Counted from the stretch's first letter, positions 1 through 60,540 are shown. The stretch is 64,000 nucleotides of DNA from Cacajao melanocephalus (GCA_963573385.1 CAUYLG010070501.1:62001-126000), one strand, 5' to 3'. The notes: generated by a model not told the origin, from the sequence alone. Program-made: numbers and translations.

Positions 1-746
<746 letters not shown>

Positions 747-1250
747 CTATGAAGGTACAGTGTAGAAAAAGAAATACATCTGATCTAATCTACTTAAAAG
801 TAGTAGTGGAACGTAAGCCTTCAAATCCTTTAAATTATTTAAGAAAGTACAGTGTAACCGTATCTTACGTGCCTGTTAGGTTCTAAGATCAATGACTAAA
901 GTTAAAATCACATAAAGTTATTCTTGCAAAATCCTTAAAGTCACAAAAGAAAGACTCAACAAAACTGAGTCAAAATAAGCATGAGGAAATCCATGCTTTC
1001 ACATGCCATACCCCGCCTAAGGCAAACCCACCCTAAATGCTGATGTTTGTAAATTAATTGTCTACTCTAGTGTCTCAGGCTAAATGCATGCAGAGTGCCA
1101 CAATCCCACAATATCTACAGTGAGGTATTTTCTCTCCAGTTTTTCACAATTTGTTTTATTCTTTATATTATTTGACTGTCAATATTTACTGTTTTCTGTA
1201 TTCCCGCTTAAACTCCTTGCTTCTTTATCAGTATTTTGTCAAAAGTTAAT
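747..1250. other. unrecognised intronic sequence
   Basis: AT-rich sequence downstream of SKIC3 coding exon 25. No exon matching the next SKIC3 peptide and no repeat I can name. Confidence 0.4.
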
Positions 1251-1251
1251 G

Positions 1252-1425
1252 AAACTAACATTTCTTGAGCATCTAGGATACGCCAGGCACTCGGCATAAC
1301 ATTTTGTACAAATCATCTTATTTAAACACTAAGCAATAAATACTTTCCTGTTGAGAATTTTGGTAGCATGCCCAAAGTTTCAATCAAGGCTAAGCGGTGG
1401 AGCAGAGATTAAAACCCAATGGTAG
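1252..1425 (-). mobile_element. MIR remnant
   Basis: Decayed MIR signature: aacatttcttgagcatct, gccaggcactc, then a diverged 'agcagagattaaaaccca' end. Confidence 0.55.
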
Positions 1426-1561
1426 TTTTATTTTAAAAGACAGGAAATTATAATAGATGGTTAATAAAACTTCACCATTCTGTCAGCTTCCTAAACCCAA
1501 ACATATTTTTCCAATATCTTCAAGAACAATTAGGTGTTAAGGGGGAAGCTAAAGACACTGG

Positions 1562-1715
1562 GTTTAGCACTTCATTTATATTATCTCATCTAGTTCTCAC
1601 AACTCTACAATCCAGGTATTGTTATATCCACTACCCAAAGAGTAAACAGAAGTTAAGGGAGGTAAAACACTTGGCCTAAGACTGCAGAGAAAGTAAAAAG
1701 TAAACATAGAACAGC
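1562..1715 (-). mobile_element. MIR remnant
   Basis: attatctcatctagttctcacaac and aagttaagggaggtaaaacacttggcc are MIR landmarks. Same orientation as the copy at 1,252. Confidence 0.55.
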
Positions 1716-1985
1716 AGTAACTGTTCTAGTGTATAGTGAAGAGTGTATTAAAGCCTAACACACTCTTCACTATAACAGAGAAATTACTTTTATCCTGTAT
1801 CATTAGGTAATAATTTTCATCTTTCTTCAAAAGCCTTTATTAACATTTACAAAGTAAAGACTGCTTTGCCATTGCAAAAAGAAGGCAAATTCATGTCTTT
1901 CTAAAAAACACCAATATTTAATTTGAAATGAACTGATTTTAAAAATTACTTAAATTATTTCAATAGTTATTCAAATATCTTGCTA

Positions 1986-36490
<34,505 letters not shown>

Positions 36491-36967
36491 AGTTACATTT
36501 GATTTACATTCATTCTCCATATATTTTGGCTAAAATGCAAATGATCTTGTTGATCAGGACTCCAAACACATACTAATCTCAATCCAACTCTATTCTAAGC
36601 AAGATCCAGTAGAATAAGCTCAAGTCACAGATAAAACACTAACACAAATAATTTCAGTGACTGTGATATGAAAGTTTAAGAAAGCATTGTTTTAATGCTA
36701 GTGGCTGTGATATATATGAATCAGGATATTAACTTTTTTCACAATAAGGACACTGTAGGATTATTACCTGTACTTTCGCTAAAGAAAAACAATATTTAAA
36801 CTTGAATGGAAGCAATGGATAATACAAAAGGATAATTGGATAATACCAATTTCAGCCATAAAAATATATTTTAATTAGTAACAAAGTATTTCTTCATTTA
36901 ATTTAAAGATACATTAATTTTAAATAAATTGGTATATTTTAAGATTTCACGACTTATTCTGGCTTAC

Positions 36968-36993
36968 CTGCAAACAAGTCAAATTCAATCATA
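36968..36993 (-). other. SKIC3: candidate 26-nt 5'-UTR exon of SKIC3
   Basis: A strong donor (TTTGCAG/gtaagcc) lies 26 nt below a good acceptor (poly-T tract, then catgttcag). It sits in the long untranslated intron about 1 kb upstream of the ATG exon. Human SKIC3 has noncoding exons before the start exon, so this is a plausible one. There is no transcript evidence and the exon would be unusually short. Confidence 0.3.
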
Positions 36994-38600
36994 CTGAACA
37001 TGATTGAAAAAAATAAACATTTGTATTTTCTGTCAGCTCCTCTAATCTCATAGAAAGGTAAAACAAAGTTGTGGTAAATATTAAGTACTTATTGACTCTA
37101 GATGTTCAAGGGAGCAAAATATACCAAAAAGATGAATCACTGACATGGTACACTGACAGTCCTTTATATCCAAAGAAGCAGCTAACACAGAAATATGAGA
37201 CCAAAGGAGTCTGAGAAATGAGATACATTTTTAAAATCTTTTTGGCTTAAAAAATGTTGGCATTCAAAATAATAGAAAAATTAAGATATCATAAAATCAC
37301 TTTATCTACAACTAGAAGCAGATTCCCTAAATAAGCAGATAAGTAACTTTTTCTGCCTACTTACAATAATTATATAATTTAAAGCACATTTCATATGTTC
37401 TTGCTTTAGAAACTACTACCTTATCTGAAATTATGTTGATATATATTTATAGGCGAGAACTTCAGAACAATTTTTTTGTAGTTTGCAAACCTTGATTGGA
37501 GTTAGATAATAAATTTCAACGCTGATTTCACAATTAATTTTCTCAAATCAGTTTCCTTTAGTTAAAAAAAAACCCTGCAGACTATAAAGAAGAAAACATC
37601 AAGGATGATGACAACTGATCTAGATCAATAAAAAGAGACAAAAACAGACACTCGAGTAAAAAAATCAAAACATTTCCAAGTTAAAAAGGAAAAAAAAAGT
37701 TTCAAATTAAAAACAAACAGAAGAGCACAACCATTACATAAGGAGGAAGTTCACCATCTCTTTTATCACCCAACATTTAAGAGAGCATGTATACAAATAA
37801 GGCAGAACCAGCCCTACTAAACTACATGCAGCCCCCAAGTTATTTGCTGTGCATGACATAAAAAAAAAATATATAATCTAAATCAAGAGAAAGACTTAAG
37901 ACATATGATTCACTCAATCATCAAATGCTAACCTAAGAGTAATGAGTGGAAGTGCAATAGGAATTCAGAGAAGGAAAGGTGTATGGTGTGATGTAATTAA
38001 TGGCTACTATTAATAGAAGATGGCAAGACTTAATGGAAGGAAGAAGGAAAATTGCTCTACTCAGAGGCAAATGCATTAGCAAAGTGAGAGAAGTAGGAAC
38101 GAGTTGTGGGAAGTATAGGTAACAGAGAGAAAACCAGCCTGAATAGATCAGAAGGGGCCTATTAAAGAACAGAAGAAAATCAGGTTGGGTAGGTAAAATA
38201 GAGCCTCAGATTACTGATCCTGAAAGTCAAACAGACAAGTTTGGACTTAAATACAGCAGCAAATAGGAAGCCATTAGGAATTTTTAAGTTGGTGTTTTTA
38301 ACGACCACTATATAGAAACAAACACCATTTTTTTCTTGGTAACCAACTCTAATATTAAATATCCTTCAGTATGTGTATGTCTCCATATGTAATTACAATT
38401 CTTCATGCTACAATGGAATCCTCTATTCTTCTCTTTCAATTTCTTCTTCATTTGATGCAACATTTAGCATAATAAGCTAGCAATGAGGTCCTCTCTCACT
38501 CATGCATATATACATATATATGTACGTAAGTTTCAGAAGGTTAATTTTTAAAAAGACAAAATAATCGGTCCCTTTTAAACACTGAAAACTTCTAATTGGC

Positions 38601-38622
38601 TTTTTTTTTTTTTTTTTTTTTT
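38601..38622. repeat. poly-T tract
   Basis: 22 T residues, not attached to any retroelement that I can recognise. Confidence 0.9.
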
Positions 38623-40574
38623 GCGGGGAAAGGTCCATTCACCAATTTTCTAAACAAACCCTTACTGAGATCCAACCATCTACTAGGTACCACTCAAACC
38701 CATTTTCCTTCCAAGAGTAAAAACTTACTATCCAAATAATTCCATGTAACCCCATACTCCTCTATTTTGGATATTTCCCTTGATTGTAAGGATTTCTAAC
38801 ACTTCAAAGAAACATCTAACTCTCTTGCAAGAGAGAGACGTCTTTAATATTCTTCCACACAACAACTCCCTATCAATTCTTTCCTCTTATACCTCTCCTC
38901 CCACTTTTCTCCTCAATCTCAACTGGCTTTTTTTAAATAAGAGCATTCATTTTGTACATTTTCACTCAAGTGTTTCTACTACCAACCCAAAATATTTTTA
39001 TCCAACATAACTCAAGCATAAAAAGTTGAAACAATTGCACTTAAAAAGGATTAGAAAGTGACAGCCATGCCATAAAGGCAATGATATTCCTCAAAGACAA
39101 CATATATAGGTAAGTGAACTGATATGTCCTACTCCAGCTGAGGCTATGAAACCTTAAATAATATTCCAATATGCTCATACAAAGATTCCACAAAGCTAAA
39201 ACAACAATAATAAATAGTAATGATAATGACAATGGAAGCTAATTACAGAAAAGAATAAAATACCTTTAAATCTAATAACAAAAGGTATTTTGTGATGACC
39301 CATAGTCTGACATTTAAAAAAAAAAAAGACGCCATTATCTCTTTCTTCTGAAAGGAACAAGTAAAAGCAATCATTAAGTAAAAATAGATTCCAATTTATT
39401 ATTTAGCATTCTAGACACTTTCCTTTTACCTATTATTACCACCTCTATATTCTTCCTGAATTCAATTTCAGATTGTTCCTTAACCGTTTTCCATTTAAAT
39501 TAAATAAGAACAACTATGAGAAAGTCATATAAAAAGGATGACACCCACAACCCAAAACCTTCTGAACTTTTTAATGCATCAGATTTAATTTTCATAATTT
39601 ATAATTTAAAAGATGAGAAATAATTATGTACAATTTTTAGTATTTTTTATATTTCCCAGAGAGGACACTAATCTTAATCTCCAAATTTCTGAATTGGTCT
39701 AAACTATATTCCTAGGGCTTCAGATGATAAAAGGAAACTTCTATAAGAGATCAGAAGGATTTTGAAAAACCATTTCAGAAACCCAAAATACACTGATGTC
39801 AACATAAAAAAAAAATAGAGCCAAAAAAGAATATCTACTATTTCTGTGCCATTTTTGCTTTGAATCAAGGACATCTACAGACAACTAAGGGTATTTATTT
39901 ACACCCAATTTGCAGCCTAATTATATTAAAATAGAACTTTGTTCTAAGGAACATAAGGAGTATAATTATAGTTTATAATCTAATGAAAACAGAGAAAAAA
40001 ATTTTAATGTTAATAATGCATTTAAATAGTCATTTAAAATAGTAACACAACTAACTACATCTACAAATTCCAAGGATATTTTGATAGCATCCCTGAAGTG
40101 GCTTCTGTCAAACAAAAAATAATCTAGAATGCTCCCTGGAGAGAATGGGGGCGCTTTTGAAAAGTTGAATAAAGTGAAAAAAAAAAAAACATGCTAGGAG
40201 GTAAACAATGTAGGCAAGGTAGGTAGGGATGAACAAGGAACGAGAAGTTCACTAAACCAAAACACTTGTTAATGATCTACCTAAATAGAAGTGTCAGTTC
40301 AACAGTAAAAACTCTTACTGGTAAGAATAGAAAGTCTGGTAATCCAAACAATGTTTTAGAAAGTAAGATAAAAGTTAAAAAAGAAAAGGTACAAACCTAT
40401 TTCACTGGCTTCTTGAGCCCTAGTAACACTTGGCTGCCCTCCTCACCCAATCTAGTTTTAATTTATTATTCAGTCACTTCAACTCTGTGCTTACAAAACA
40501 CCCTAGATCCTGTCAGCCCCTTCACTCTGTCACATCCAACCACCAAGGCTTACCCTAGTTGAGAGTGAGCTTAG

Positions 40575-40762
40575 GAGATCAAATGGATCTAGGATCAAAG
40601 CCATTAGACCTTGGGCACCTGACTTCATTTCACCAAGCCCATTTCCTCACTGGTAAAGTAAGAATTACATCACTTACCTGATACATACATAGATGGAGTG
40701 CTTGGACATAATCTACACTAATAATCTCCTACCTACTGTTATTCTCTCAATAAACTTCACTA
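40575..40762 (+). mobile_element. MIR
   Basis: ccttgggcacctgacttcat, cccatttcctcactggtaaa and ctcctacctactgttattc are MIR core and tail. Confidence 0.65.
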
Positions 40763-40896
40763 TTTGCCATTCTTAAAATGGCTAGTGCGATAACTCAGTG
40801 GTTATTATAAACTGTCTCTACACATTCAAAATCTTCAACCCTCTCTGCAACCTACTCCTTCCTTGCTCTCATGAAGTAAACTTCTTACCAATACAA

Positions 40897-41050
40897 ATGG
40901 CCCCTGACTTACAAATGGTTCAACTTACAATTTTTTGACTTTACGATGGGCTTATCAGAGTACTAAATGCATTTTGACTTACGATATTTTCAAGTTAAAA
41001 TGGGTTTATTGGGGTGTAACTCCATCATAAGTCAAGAAGCATCTGTATTC
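40897..41050. mobile_element. Tigger-like DNA transposon fragment
   Basis: Its ends (cctgacttacaaatggtt and its near inverse aactccatcataagtcaag) form diverged inverted repeats around a short core, as in MITE-like Tigger derivatives. Family assignment is from memory. Confidence 0.5.
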
Positions 41051-41384
41051 CTCAAAAGACAGCTATCATCAAACATGAGTATCCTCTTCAAATTAGTTAC
41101 TACACTACATGAATACTAGAGTATAGCCTACAAAAGGGATCACTCCCTCCTCCAAACCACTTACTAACTGAGCTACTCAACTGAAACATAACAAAAATTA
41201 TTTTCATTATCCTCTATAGACACAGCCTGTCTCCTAATTCAATAAATTCTTAGATGCAGGTCTTAAATTTTCAGAGCTTCTTACATACCCAACACTTACT
41301 GAATAATACATATTCAATAAATAGCTAATGATCTTCCCGCTTCTACAGCTTACCAGTGTTAACAAAAAAAAAAAATGAATGACA

Positions 41385-42090
41385 GACAGAAGTGTCTCAA
41401 TCAGTAGAGGTTTATTGAGCCATACTTTGAGAACATGCCTGGGAAAAACAAGACATCGAAGCATCTGTCACCCACATTTTCCAAAGAGGGCTTTGAGAAC
41501 TCAGTATTCTAGGGCAGAACATGCAGGAGGGAAAAATGGGGGGAAGGAAGTAGGCAGTGAGGCAAAGGGTTACATTCTCCTGAGGCTCTAATTAGAGCTC
41601 AATAAATCTAACTTCTACATAAGATAAGGTAAACATCTGAAAAGAGGGAGAAGAGAGTCAATTATGCAACCCTGTCAGGGTAGGTGGAAGAGTAATTGAT
41701 CTCATCTTGTCCTGGTTCGGTACCTGGGAAGATAAGCTTGCAATCGACATTTTCAGTGTGAGATTTAACAGAACTTAATTTCAGGAGTTAAATATAGGTT
41801 TCAGACCCAAGATTACAATTGGCATGTGTTTGTTTTATAAGATAATATGTATCTTGAAAGATTTAGGAGCCTGCAAGGAATTTCCTTGTGAGCAATTTGG
41901 GAAGGAGGCCATCTGAAGAGGTATATGGCCTTTTGTCGTTGTGGGAACCTAGCTTATGTGTAAGACCTAACATTGTGAAATTACAAACTATCTGTTTAGG
42001 GGAAAAGAATGGCAGTTGGTGCATGACTCACTTCCCAGGCTTAACCTTCCCCTTGTCATAGTGAGTTTGGGGGCCTAAAGAGTTTTATTT
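41385..42090. mobile_element. probable LTR-type repeat, unidentified
   Basis: Looks like interspersed-repeat text (gtttattgagccatactttg, ggtacctgggaagataagct, atgactcacttcccaggctt) without coding potential. I cannot assign a family, so this is a guess. Confidence 0.35.
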
Positions 42091-42169
42091 TCTTTTACAC
42101 CATCAAAAGGCTTGTTAATGTTTTGATACTAGTTTACATTACTTTTTTTAATCACTCCTCCCAGTCTTC

Positions 42170-42340
42170 TACCTGTACATCTTTGCTTCTCCCATTAACC
42201 CTGTCTACCCTCGCTTCTGTCTACTCATGTGTTACACATACTTCAAGGCCAAACTGTTAAGCATATAGCCTTCCCAGACCAATCTCACACTAGTCTGAAT
42301 TTATAGCATTTATTATCTATACTAACACTTCCAAAAAATG
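42170..42340 (+). mobile_element. possible L2 fragment
   Basis: tcaaggccaaactgttaagc and agccttcccagaccaatctc resemble the L2 3' region. A further L2-like end is at about 42,690-42,800 (ctagactggaggtttcttgg). Confidence 0.4.
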
Positions 42341-43029
42341 TATTCCAAGAAACATTAACAAGCTTAATGGTGTTAATGAGTGGCCTAGTAAGTTTGTGAA
42401 TATTATAGGCTGTATCTCTCAGCCTTTCAAAATCACAAAGTAAAGTATCTTTTTAAAGCCTCTGAGAATTCCTATAATGAAGACCCAAAGTTAATTTAAC
42501 CCAGCAATTCTAAAACTTCTGTCATGATGGAACATTTATTTCAGTGAAAACCAATTAACATTTGGAAGTACACAAGCATTCTCCAAAGTAAAATTTGGGA
42601 TATTATAGTTTTTGTTTTTTGATTACTTAGCATTAACTATACTTTTTGATACCTTTTACGCTGCTATTAAACTTACAGATGTTTATGTCTGCTTGTGTGT
42701 CTCCAAAAACTAGACTGGAGGTTTCTTGGGAGCAGAGACTATTTCTAGTTCCTTCTTTTCTTCCCTACAGTGTCTGGTACAATGCAGATGCGAGGACAAT
42801 ACTAAATTTATTCCACACCGTCACAAGCTGCACACTTAGTCTCCTTTTCTTAAGGCAGAATATGGTGTTGCAGGTATTCTGGACATTAAAAGAACTACAG
42901 AGAATCAAAACCTAGATCAAGACTCTGTTATTAAAGATCTTTCTGAACCACAGAGTATTTCACTCAAGCAACCAATCGCTAACTTAAAAATCTGTAACTG
43001 ATGACTTAAACATACATGTTTGTAATGGA

Positions 43030-43415
43030 GCCTTTTAAGGGCAGAGTTATGTCCCCCAAAAATTCATATATTGAAACCCTAACCCCTCAGAATGTGACAG
43101 TATTTGGAGACAGGACATTTAAAGAGGTAATGAAGGTTAAATGAGGTAATATGGGTAGGCCCATCCAATCTGTTGACCTTAAAAGAAGAAACCTGAGCAC
43201 ACCCACAAACATAAGGGATGCATATGCCTAAAGGAAAGACCATATAAGGTCCTAGAGAAAAGGTGGCCAAATGCAAGCCAAGGAGAGAGAGGCCTCCAAA
43301 AAAATCAAAGATCTTGGCTTTCCAGCCTCCAGAATTATGAGAAAATAAATTTCTGTTGCTTAAACCACCCAGTCTGTGGTATTTTGTTATGGCAGCCCTT
43401 GCAGACTAACAGAGA
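43030..43415 (+). mobile_element. MLT1-type MaLR LTR
   Basis: gttatgtcccccaaaaattc, tatttggagacaggacattt, ctttccagcctccagaatta and ataaatttctgttgcttaaa are MLT1 landmarks in order. Confidence 0.8.
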
Positions 43416-44223
43416 TGCCCTACCTTCGCTGTAACACAGACACATGCATGTGCACACAGAAAAGTACCTTTTCTGAGAGTATAAGTTACTGATCAGCAAA
43501 AATGTTGTATGTTCACAAAAGAGTAATCAAAACAATGAAGAAACCTGAAATTACACGAGAACTAGCTGAAGAAACTGGGAACTGGAAAAAAAAAAATCAA
43601 TGGTGGAGAGGGAGTGTGGGGAAGGACTGTTAAAAGGGAGAGATTATCCATGTAAAAGTGAAGAAAAATGAACTAATGTATGGTTAAAAATAGAGGAATT
43701 TCAACTTAAAATAGGAACTTTTAATAATTAGACCTATGTAAATGTGGGATGAGGTACTCAATGGAAGTGTTTCCCATCACTGGAGATGAAAAAGCACAGG
43801 CTGGACAATCCCCTTAGCAGGAATGTTTTAGGATAAACTGAATGTCAGATGGGAAGTAGGACTAGAAGCCTCTTAGACTCTTCCAGCACAATGTCTCTAA
43901 GGCTCTAAAATATCTGTCTTGCTCCAGCCCACTGCAGCACCTACTCCTATTGACACTGCCAAGGGGAGAAAGAAGAAAAAGATGTATTCTTGTAATCCTG
44001 TCATCATCTCTGATGTTATGTCCTGTGGAAACAAGGCCGTAGAGAGTAAGTACAGTTTACGGAATCAGCCACAAAGTTAAATATAACTTTTATGGATTTA
44101 AACGTCAGTCAATATTGTCTCTATGGTAGAAATATGTCCTATATTCCAAATTAACTCAAAATCAATACTTGTATCACCTTCCATGCTGTATTATTTCATG
44201 TGTGCTAGGTTTTGCTTCCCTGA

Positions 44224-44563
<340 letters not shown>

Positions 44564-44714
44564 TCTGTTTATTTTGCATGCTCCTGCAGATCTTTATCAC
44601 GCTGCTTGAGTAACAATTCCGCTATACTAACAAACTCAGTAGACTGTCACGAAATTTAGTAATTAACTGCAGACAGAGCATTTAGTTACAGCAGACTGCT
44701 GAATTTCCAGTCGT

Positions 44715-44885
44715 GCTCATACCGGTTCCCTGTGTAAACTCAGGTGAGTCATTTAGCCTCTCCAAACCTGTTTTCCTACCTGCAATATGGTGAAAGTGAG
44801 GATTATGAAAAATATTCTATATAAAAGTACCTGGCATGCAGATGCTCAGTAAATTCTTAGTATTAGGCTCAGCACCTAATTGCCA
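44715..44885 (+). mobile_element. MIR
   Basis: aaactcaggtgagtcattta, gcctctccaaacctgttttc and gtacctggcatgcagatgct are MIR landmarks. Confidence 0.65.
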
Positions 44886-45650
44886 TGTATTAAATAAATA
44901 AATCTGTTCCTTATTACAATTATCTTATGCAAAAAAACTGCCAGATATTAGTATTCAGTTGACTTGTTAAGTACTATAACTTCTCTTTTTACTGTCAAAA
45001 TATTAAAACTACTACTGTGATGTGCAAATTATATGCCTGAAACTACGATACTGAAATTGGAATCTGGCTTTGAGACAGAAATCTGCTTCTTCCAGAAATC
45101 TCCAAAGGAATTCAACAGTCAGAAGAGATCGGTTTTTATTCTGCAGCAAAACAATGGTATTCTGAACCTACGTCAACTAACTGAACACGTCGCACAGCCC
45201 AACATTTACCCCTCCTGTTTCGTTTCTCTCGTTTGCTCTCTGAAGACAAGGAGCAGCTATGCTTTTCCCTGCCGATAGCCTGAAACTTCTTATTAGGCCC
45301 CGCTCCTCACTCCATGAGAGCACAGTAAATCCTGACTGCACCAGATGAGAGCAACATTAAGATAAGACAGGCTACAGACTTCCTTGGGGAAGGTATTCGA
45401 GGGGCTCTAAGGTATCCACGGCGGACTTGAGGCGGTCCACCCAGAGGCCCCACAAGGAACCGCCCTATTCAACTTAAGTGACAGCCACGCCGCCACCTCA
45501 TCACCGCCCAGTTCACGCTCTCGCCCAACACTCAGCCACGCTTGCGCGGCCCAAAACGAACCGCCCCAGCCCCGATTCTTTCTTTCTCTAAGTACCATTT
45601 CAATCGCCTTTAGGCTCCCTTGTGCAAAAGCGACAGAGACCCGAACCCAC

Positions 45651-45720
45651 CTGGTACAGATGGTACTCTTCTACAAACGCCGGGTCTGGAGTGAGAGCGC
45701 ATGCGCCTTTCCCAGGCATC
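45651..45720 (-). other. SKIC3: SKIC3 exon 1 (5' UTR), transcription start approximate
   Basis: Read on the minus strand, TCTGTACCAG is followed by gtgggt, a usable donor at the 45,651/45,650 border next to the divergent promoter. The right boundary given is a guess, because the start site cannot be read from sequence. Confidence 0.5.
45697..45706. promoter_or_regulatory. NRF1 binding motif
   Basis: Perfect palindrome GCGCATGCGC, the NRF1 consensus. It lies within or just upstream of the presumed SKIC3 first exon. Confidence 0.75.
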
Positions 45721-45722
45721 GT

Positions 45723-45730
45723 TCACGTGA
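45723..45730. promoter_or_regulatory. TCACGTGA E-box, CLEAR-like
   Basis: An 8-bp palindrome with one more matching base (C at 45,731), giving 9 of 10 positions of the GTCACGTGAC CLEAR consensus bound by TFEB/TFE3. It would also fit USF or MYC/MAX. It lies about 265 bp upstream of the ATG of a lysosomal enzyme gene, where CLEAR sites are expected. Confidence 0.6.
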
Positions 45731-45828
45731 CTGGAAGTGGCCGGGTTCTGATTTGCTCGGTATTTGATGAAAAGGTCTTAACGTGGGTAAAAGCTAGGCT
45801 TTCTCTGTTGCACATGTGCCTGCTCTCA

Positions 45829-45848
45829 GCCTGATGGGAGTTGTAGTT
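45829..45848 (-). promoter_or_regulatory. ZNF143/THAP11-type motif
   Basis: On the minus strand it reads AACTACAACTCCCATCAGGC, matching the ACTAC-N-CCCA promoter motif (ZNF143/THAP11), commonly near start sites of divergent promoters. Confidence 0.6.
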
Positions 45849-45993
45849 CTGAAGGTGAAGATCGGCATTACTATCAGGAAACCAAACTGCAAGCTTTGGG
45901 AGTTGTTAGCTGTCCCCGCCCTGCTCTCCTCTGCAGAGAACGCCAGAGGGAGGCGGCAGGACCAGCGTCAGGCTCTCAGAACCGCTACCCGTG

Positions 45994-58330
<12,337 letters not shown>

Positions 58331-58754
58331 GTAAAAATAAAACAAAAATAGCCTTCACGAACTGCCCTCTGCCATAGCATTTGCATGTACTCTTTTTGAC
58401 TTTAATTTTTTAATTTTTCCGCTAAGGTGATAGGAAATCTCTTAATCTCTTGATTGTATTAATTAAGCTGAAATTTTAGCTTTCTTTAATCTTCCTGAAA
58501 CATTAAAATTGCTAATATACTAGTGATTTGGTTTTTCTTAACATTAAAAGTCTATAGTGTTTGTAAAGTTGTTTAGCCCACGCTTTATTTTCATTGAATT
58601 TCCTTTATGTGCTACTGTATTATTAATTTAAAAATTTGTTTTTAAAACTATAGCCTTCTTGCTACTTTCCTTGGTCAGTTCCCTCCAGATTGAGTCTATT
58701 GTAACCTTTTTTTTTCTTTCATTTTACTAAAGTCCTCAAAAACCAGGCAGCCAA

Positions 58755-58925
58755 GCACATAGTGGTTAAGAGCAGAGGTCAGGAATCCGATTGCCTACTT
58801 TTGAATTATAGTTTCTGTTTATTACTAGCATTGTAGTAGTCTGATCTTGGACACATTGTCTAGATGTAGACACTGTAATTTCTTTGCTGTGAGGATTAAA
58901 TGTATCACTAAGTTCAGAAAAGAGC
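58755..58925 (+). mobile_element. MIR
   Basis: gcacatagtggttaagagca, gaatccgattgcctactttt and gctgtgaggattaaatgtat follow MIR from its 5' end. Confidence 0.75.
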
Positions 58926-59462
58926 TAATTTAGGAGGCCTGAGACTGCTATGCTTAGGAAGGCCTGCTTGCAAGCTTGGTCCTTGTCTGGCATCTGGGAA
59001 CTTAGATTTCGGGAATATTCCCACTATTCCTTAACTGATAAGAGTGGCCTATTATGTGCCCAGAGCATTTGTGTAATGTGGTTTATGCCAGTTACTAGCT
59101 TTCCTTCCAGGAGTCTGGAATTTTGGTATGTGCTAAGTAGAGGGTGCTTATGTAGTCAGTACCCCTGCCAAAAAAAACTTGGGTTCTGATTCTCTAATGA
59201 GCAGAAACAACACTTTACATGTGTTGTCACAATTTGACGGTGGAAGAATTATGTCCTCTCTGACTCCATCTGGAAGCTTGTGCCTAGTTTCTTCCGAACT
59301 TTGTCTTAAGCACCATTTTCCTTTGCTGATTTCACTGTGTATCCTTTTATGTAATAAATTACTGCCATGAGTGCAGCTATATTCTGAGTCCTGCAATTCT
59401 TCCTACTGAACTCGGGTGTGATCTTGGGATTCCGCAGCACTTGTGACCCCCAACATAAATAC
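58926..59462 (+). mobile_element. ERVL-type LTR (MLT2-like)
   Basis: aggaaggcctgcttgcaagc, gtatgtgctaagtagagggt, tgtgttgtcacaatttgacg and the final atgtaataaattactgccat region look like an ERVL LTR. No internal sequence adjacent. Confidence 0.55.
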
Positions 59463-59607
59463 ATATTAGGGATTAGAGTGCCTCTTTCTTACCCAGGCAA
59501 ATGCTAATTGAAGGTTATTGGTAATGGTTGTTGTGATGGTGATGATACTAATGATGATGATAAATAATAAGAAAAAATTAAGTTAACAAAAATAGTGATG
59601 AATGTAG

Positions 59608-60012
59608 TGGGTTGAATAATGTTCCCTCAAATTTCATGACCACCTAGAAAGAACATCAGAATGTGGCCTTATTGGAAAATAGACCCTATTTGCAGATGTA
59701 ATTAGTAAGGCTCTCAAGATGAAATGACTGCTGTCGTTATTAGAAGAGGAACAAGGACATAGGCACACATAAAAGAAAGCAGTGGGAAGACAGATGCAGA
59801 GACAGTAGTGATGCAGGTACAAGCCAAAGAAGGGCAGATTGCCAGGAGTCACCGTAAGTTAGGAAGAGGCAAGGAAAAGTTCTGCCAGAGCCTTCAGAGG
59901 CTCCTTGATTTTAGACTTAAAGCTTCCAGAACTGTGGGAGAACAGATTCCTGTTGTTTTAAGCCACACAGTTTGTAATAATTTATTCTGACAGTTCTAGG
60001 AAATGAATACAG
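59608..60012 (+). mobile_element. MLT1-type MaLR LTR
   Basis: gggttgaataatgttccctc, tatttgcagatgtaattagt, gcttccagaactgtgggaga and ttgttttaagccacacagtt are MLT1 features. Confidence 0.75.
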
Positions 60013-60214
60013 TGAGCTTTGGGTAAACAGATACTAAAATAATCTAGAATAATCTGAATATTAATATTGTTCTCCTGGTTACTGTTAAATTTCTTTCCTT
60101 TTCTGTCCTCCACAATCTGAAAGAAAGCAGTATGGGACATGCAGAAGCCATCCCGACATTCCTGTTCTTTACTCTGTCTTCTAATGCATTGCCAAATGTA
60201 GTCAGATTTACTTC

Positions 60215-60540
60215 TGAATTATTTCTCCAATTTATTCACAGCTCACCATCTCCACCAAACTACTGTCATCTCTTGCCTAAACTATTAAAATGGACTTCTA
60301 CCTGGACTCTTCTCACTCTATTTCTATAGGCAGCCAGAATGATCTTTCTTAAATGTATGTCTGATTACATGACACAATTGCTTAAAATCCTTCAGTGGTT
60401 TCTCTCTGCAGGTTAGTTAAAAATCCCAAATCCACAACATGATTTATGAGACCCTACATGATCTAGCCCCTGCCTACCTCCAGTCTCATTTCACACCACT
60501 CTCTCCATCCCTCAGTATGTACCTGGTCTTTTAAAACTTT
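60215..60540 (+). mobile_element. L2 LINE fragment
   Basis: ggcagccagaatgatctttc, cttaaaatccttcagtggtt and tgatctagcccctgcctacc are well-preserved L2 text. Confidence 0.75.

Larger units (their letters stand above)
45640..45993. promoter_or_regulatory. divergent SKIC3/ARSK promoter
   Basis: Short GC-rich interval between the SKIC3 exon 1 donor and the ARSK ATG, with CpG enrichment extending from about 45,400 to 46,160. No TATA box is evident. Recognisable motifs are an NRF1 palindrome, TCACGTGA, an ETS-type GGAA (45,733-45,736) and a ZNF143/THAP11-type element. This combination is typical of TATA-less, bidirectional housekeeping promoters. Confidence 0.85.

Noticed and set aside
36760..36780. 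Acceptor and donor pair enclosing an 11-nt leader exon
   Set aside because: Too short to be credible without transcript evidence.
40670..40690. Perfect donor-like CAG/gtaagtg on the minus strand, candidate SKIC3 leader exon
   Set aside because: It falls in the tail of a MIR, and no acceptor with a pyrimidine tract lies at a reasonable distance.
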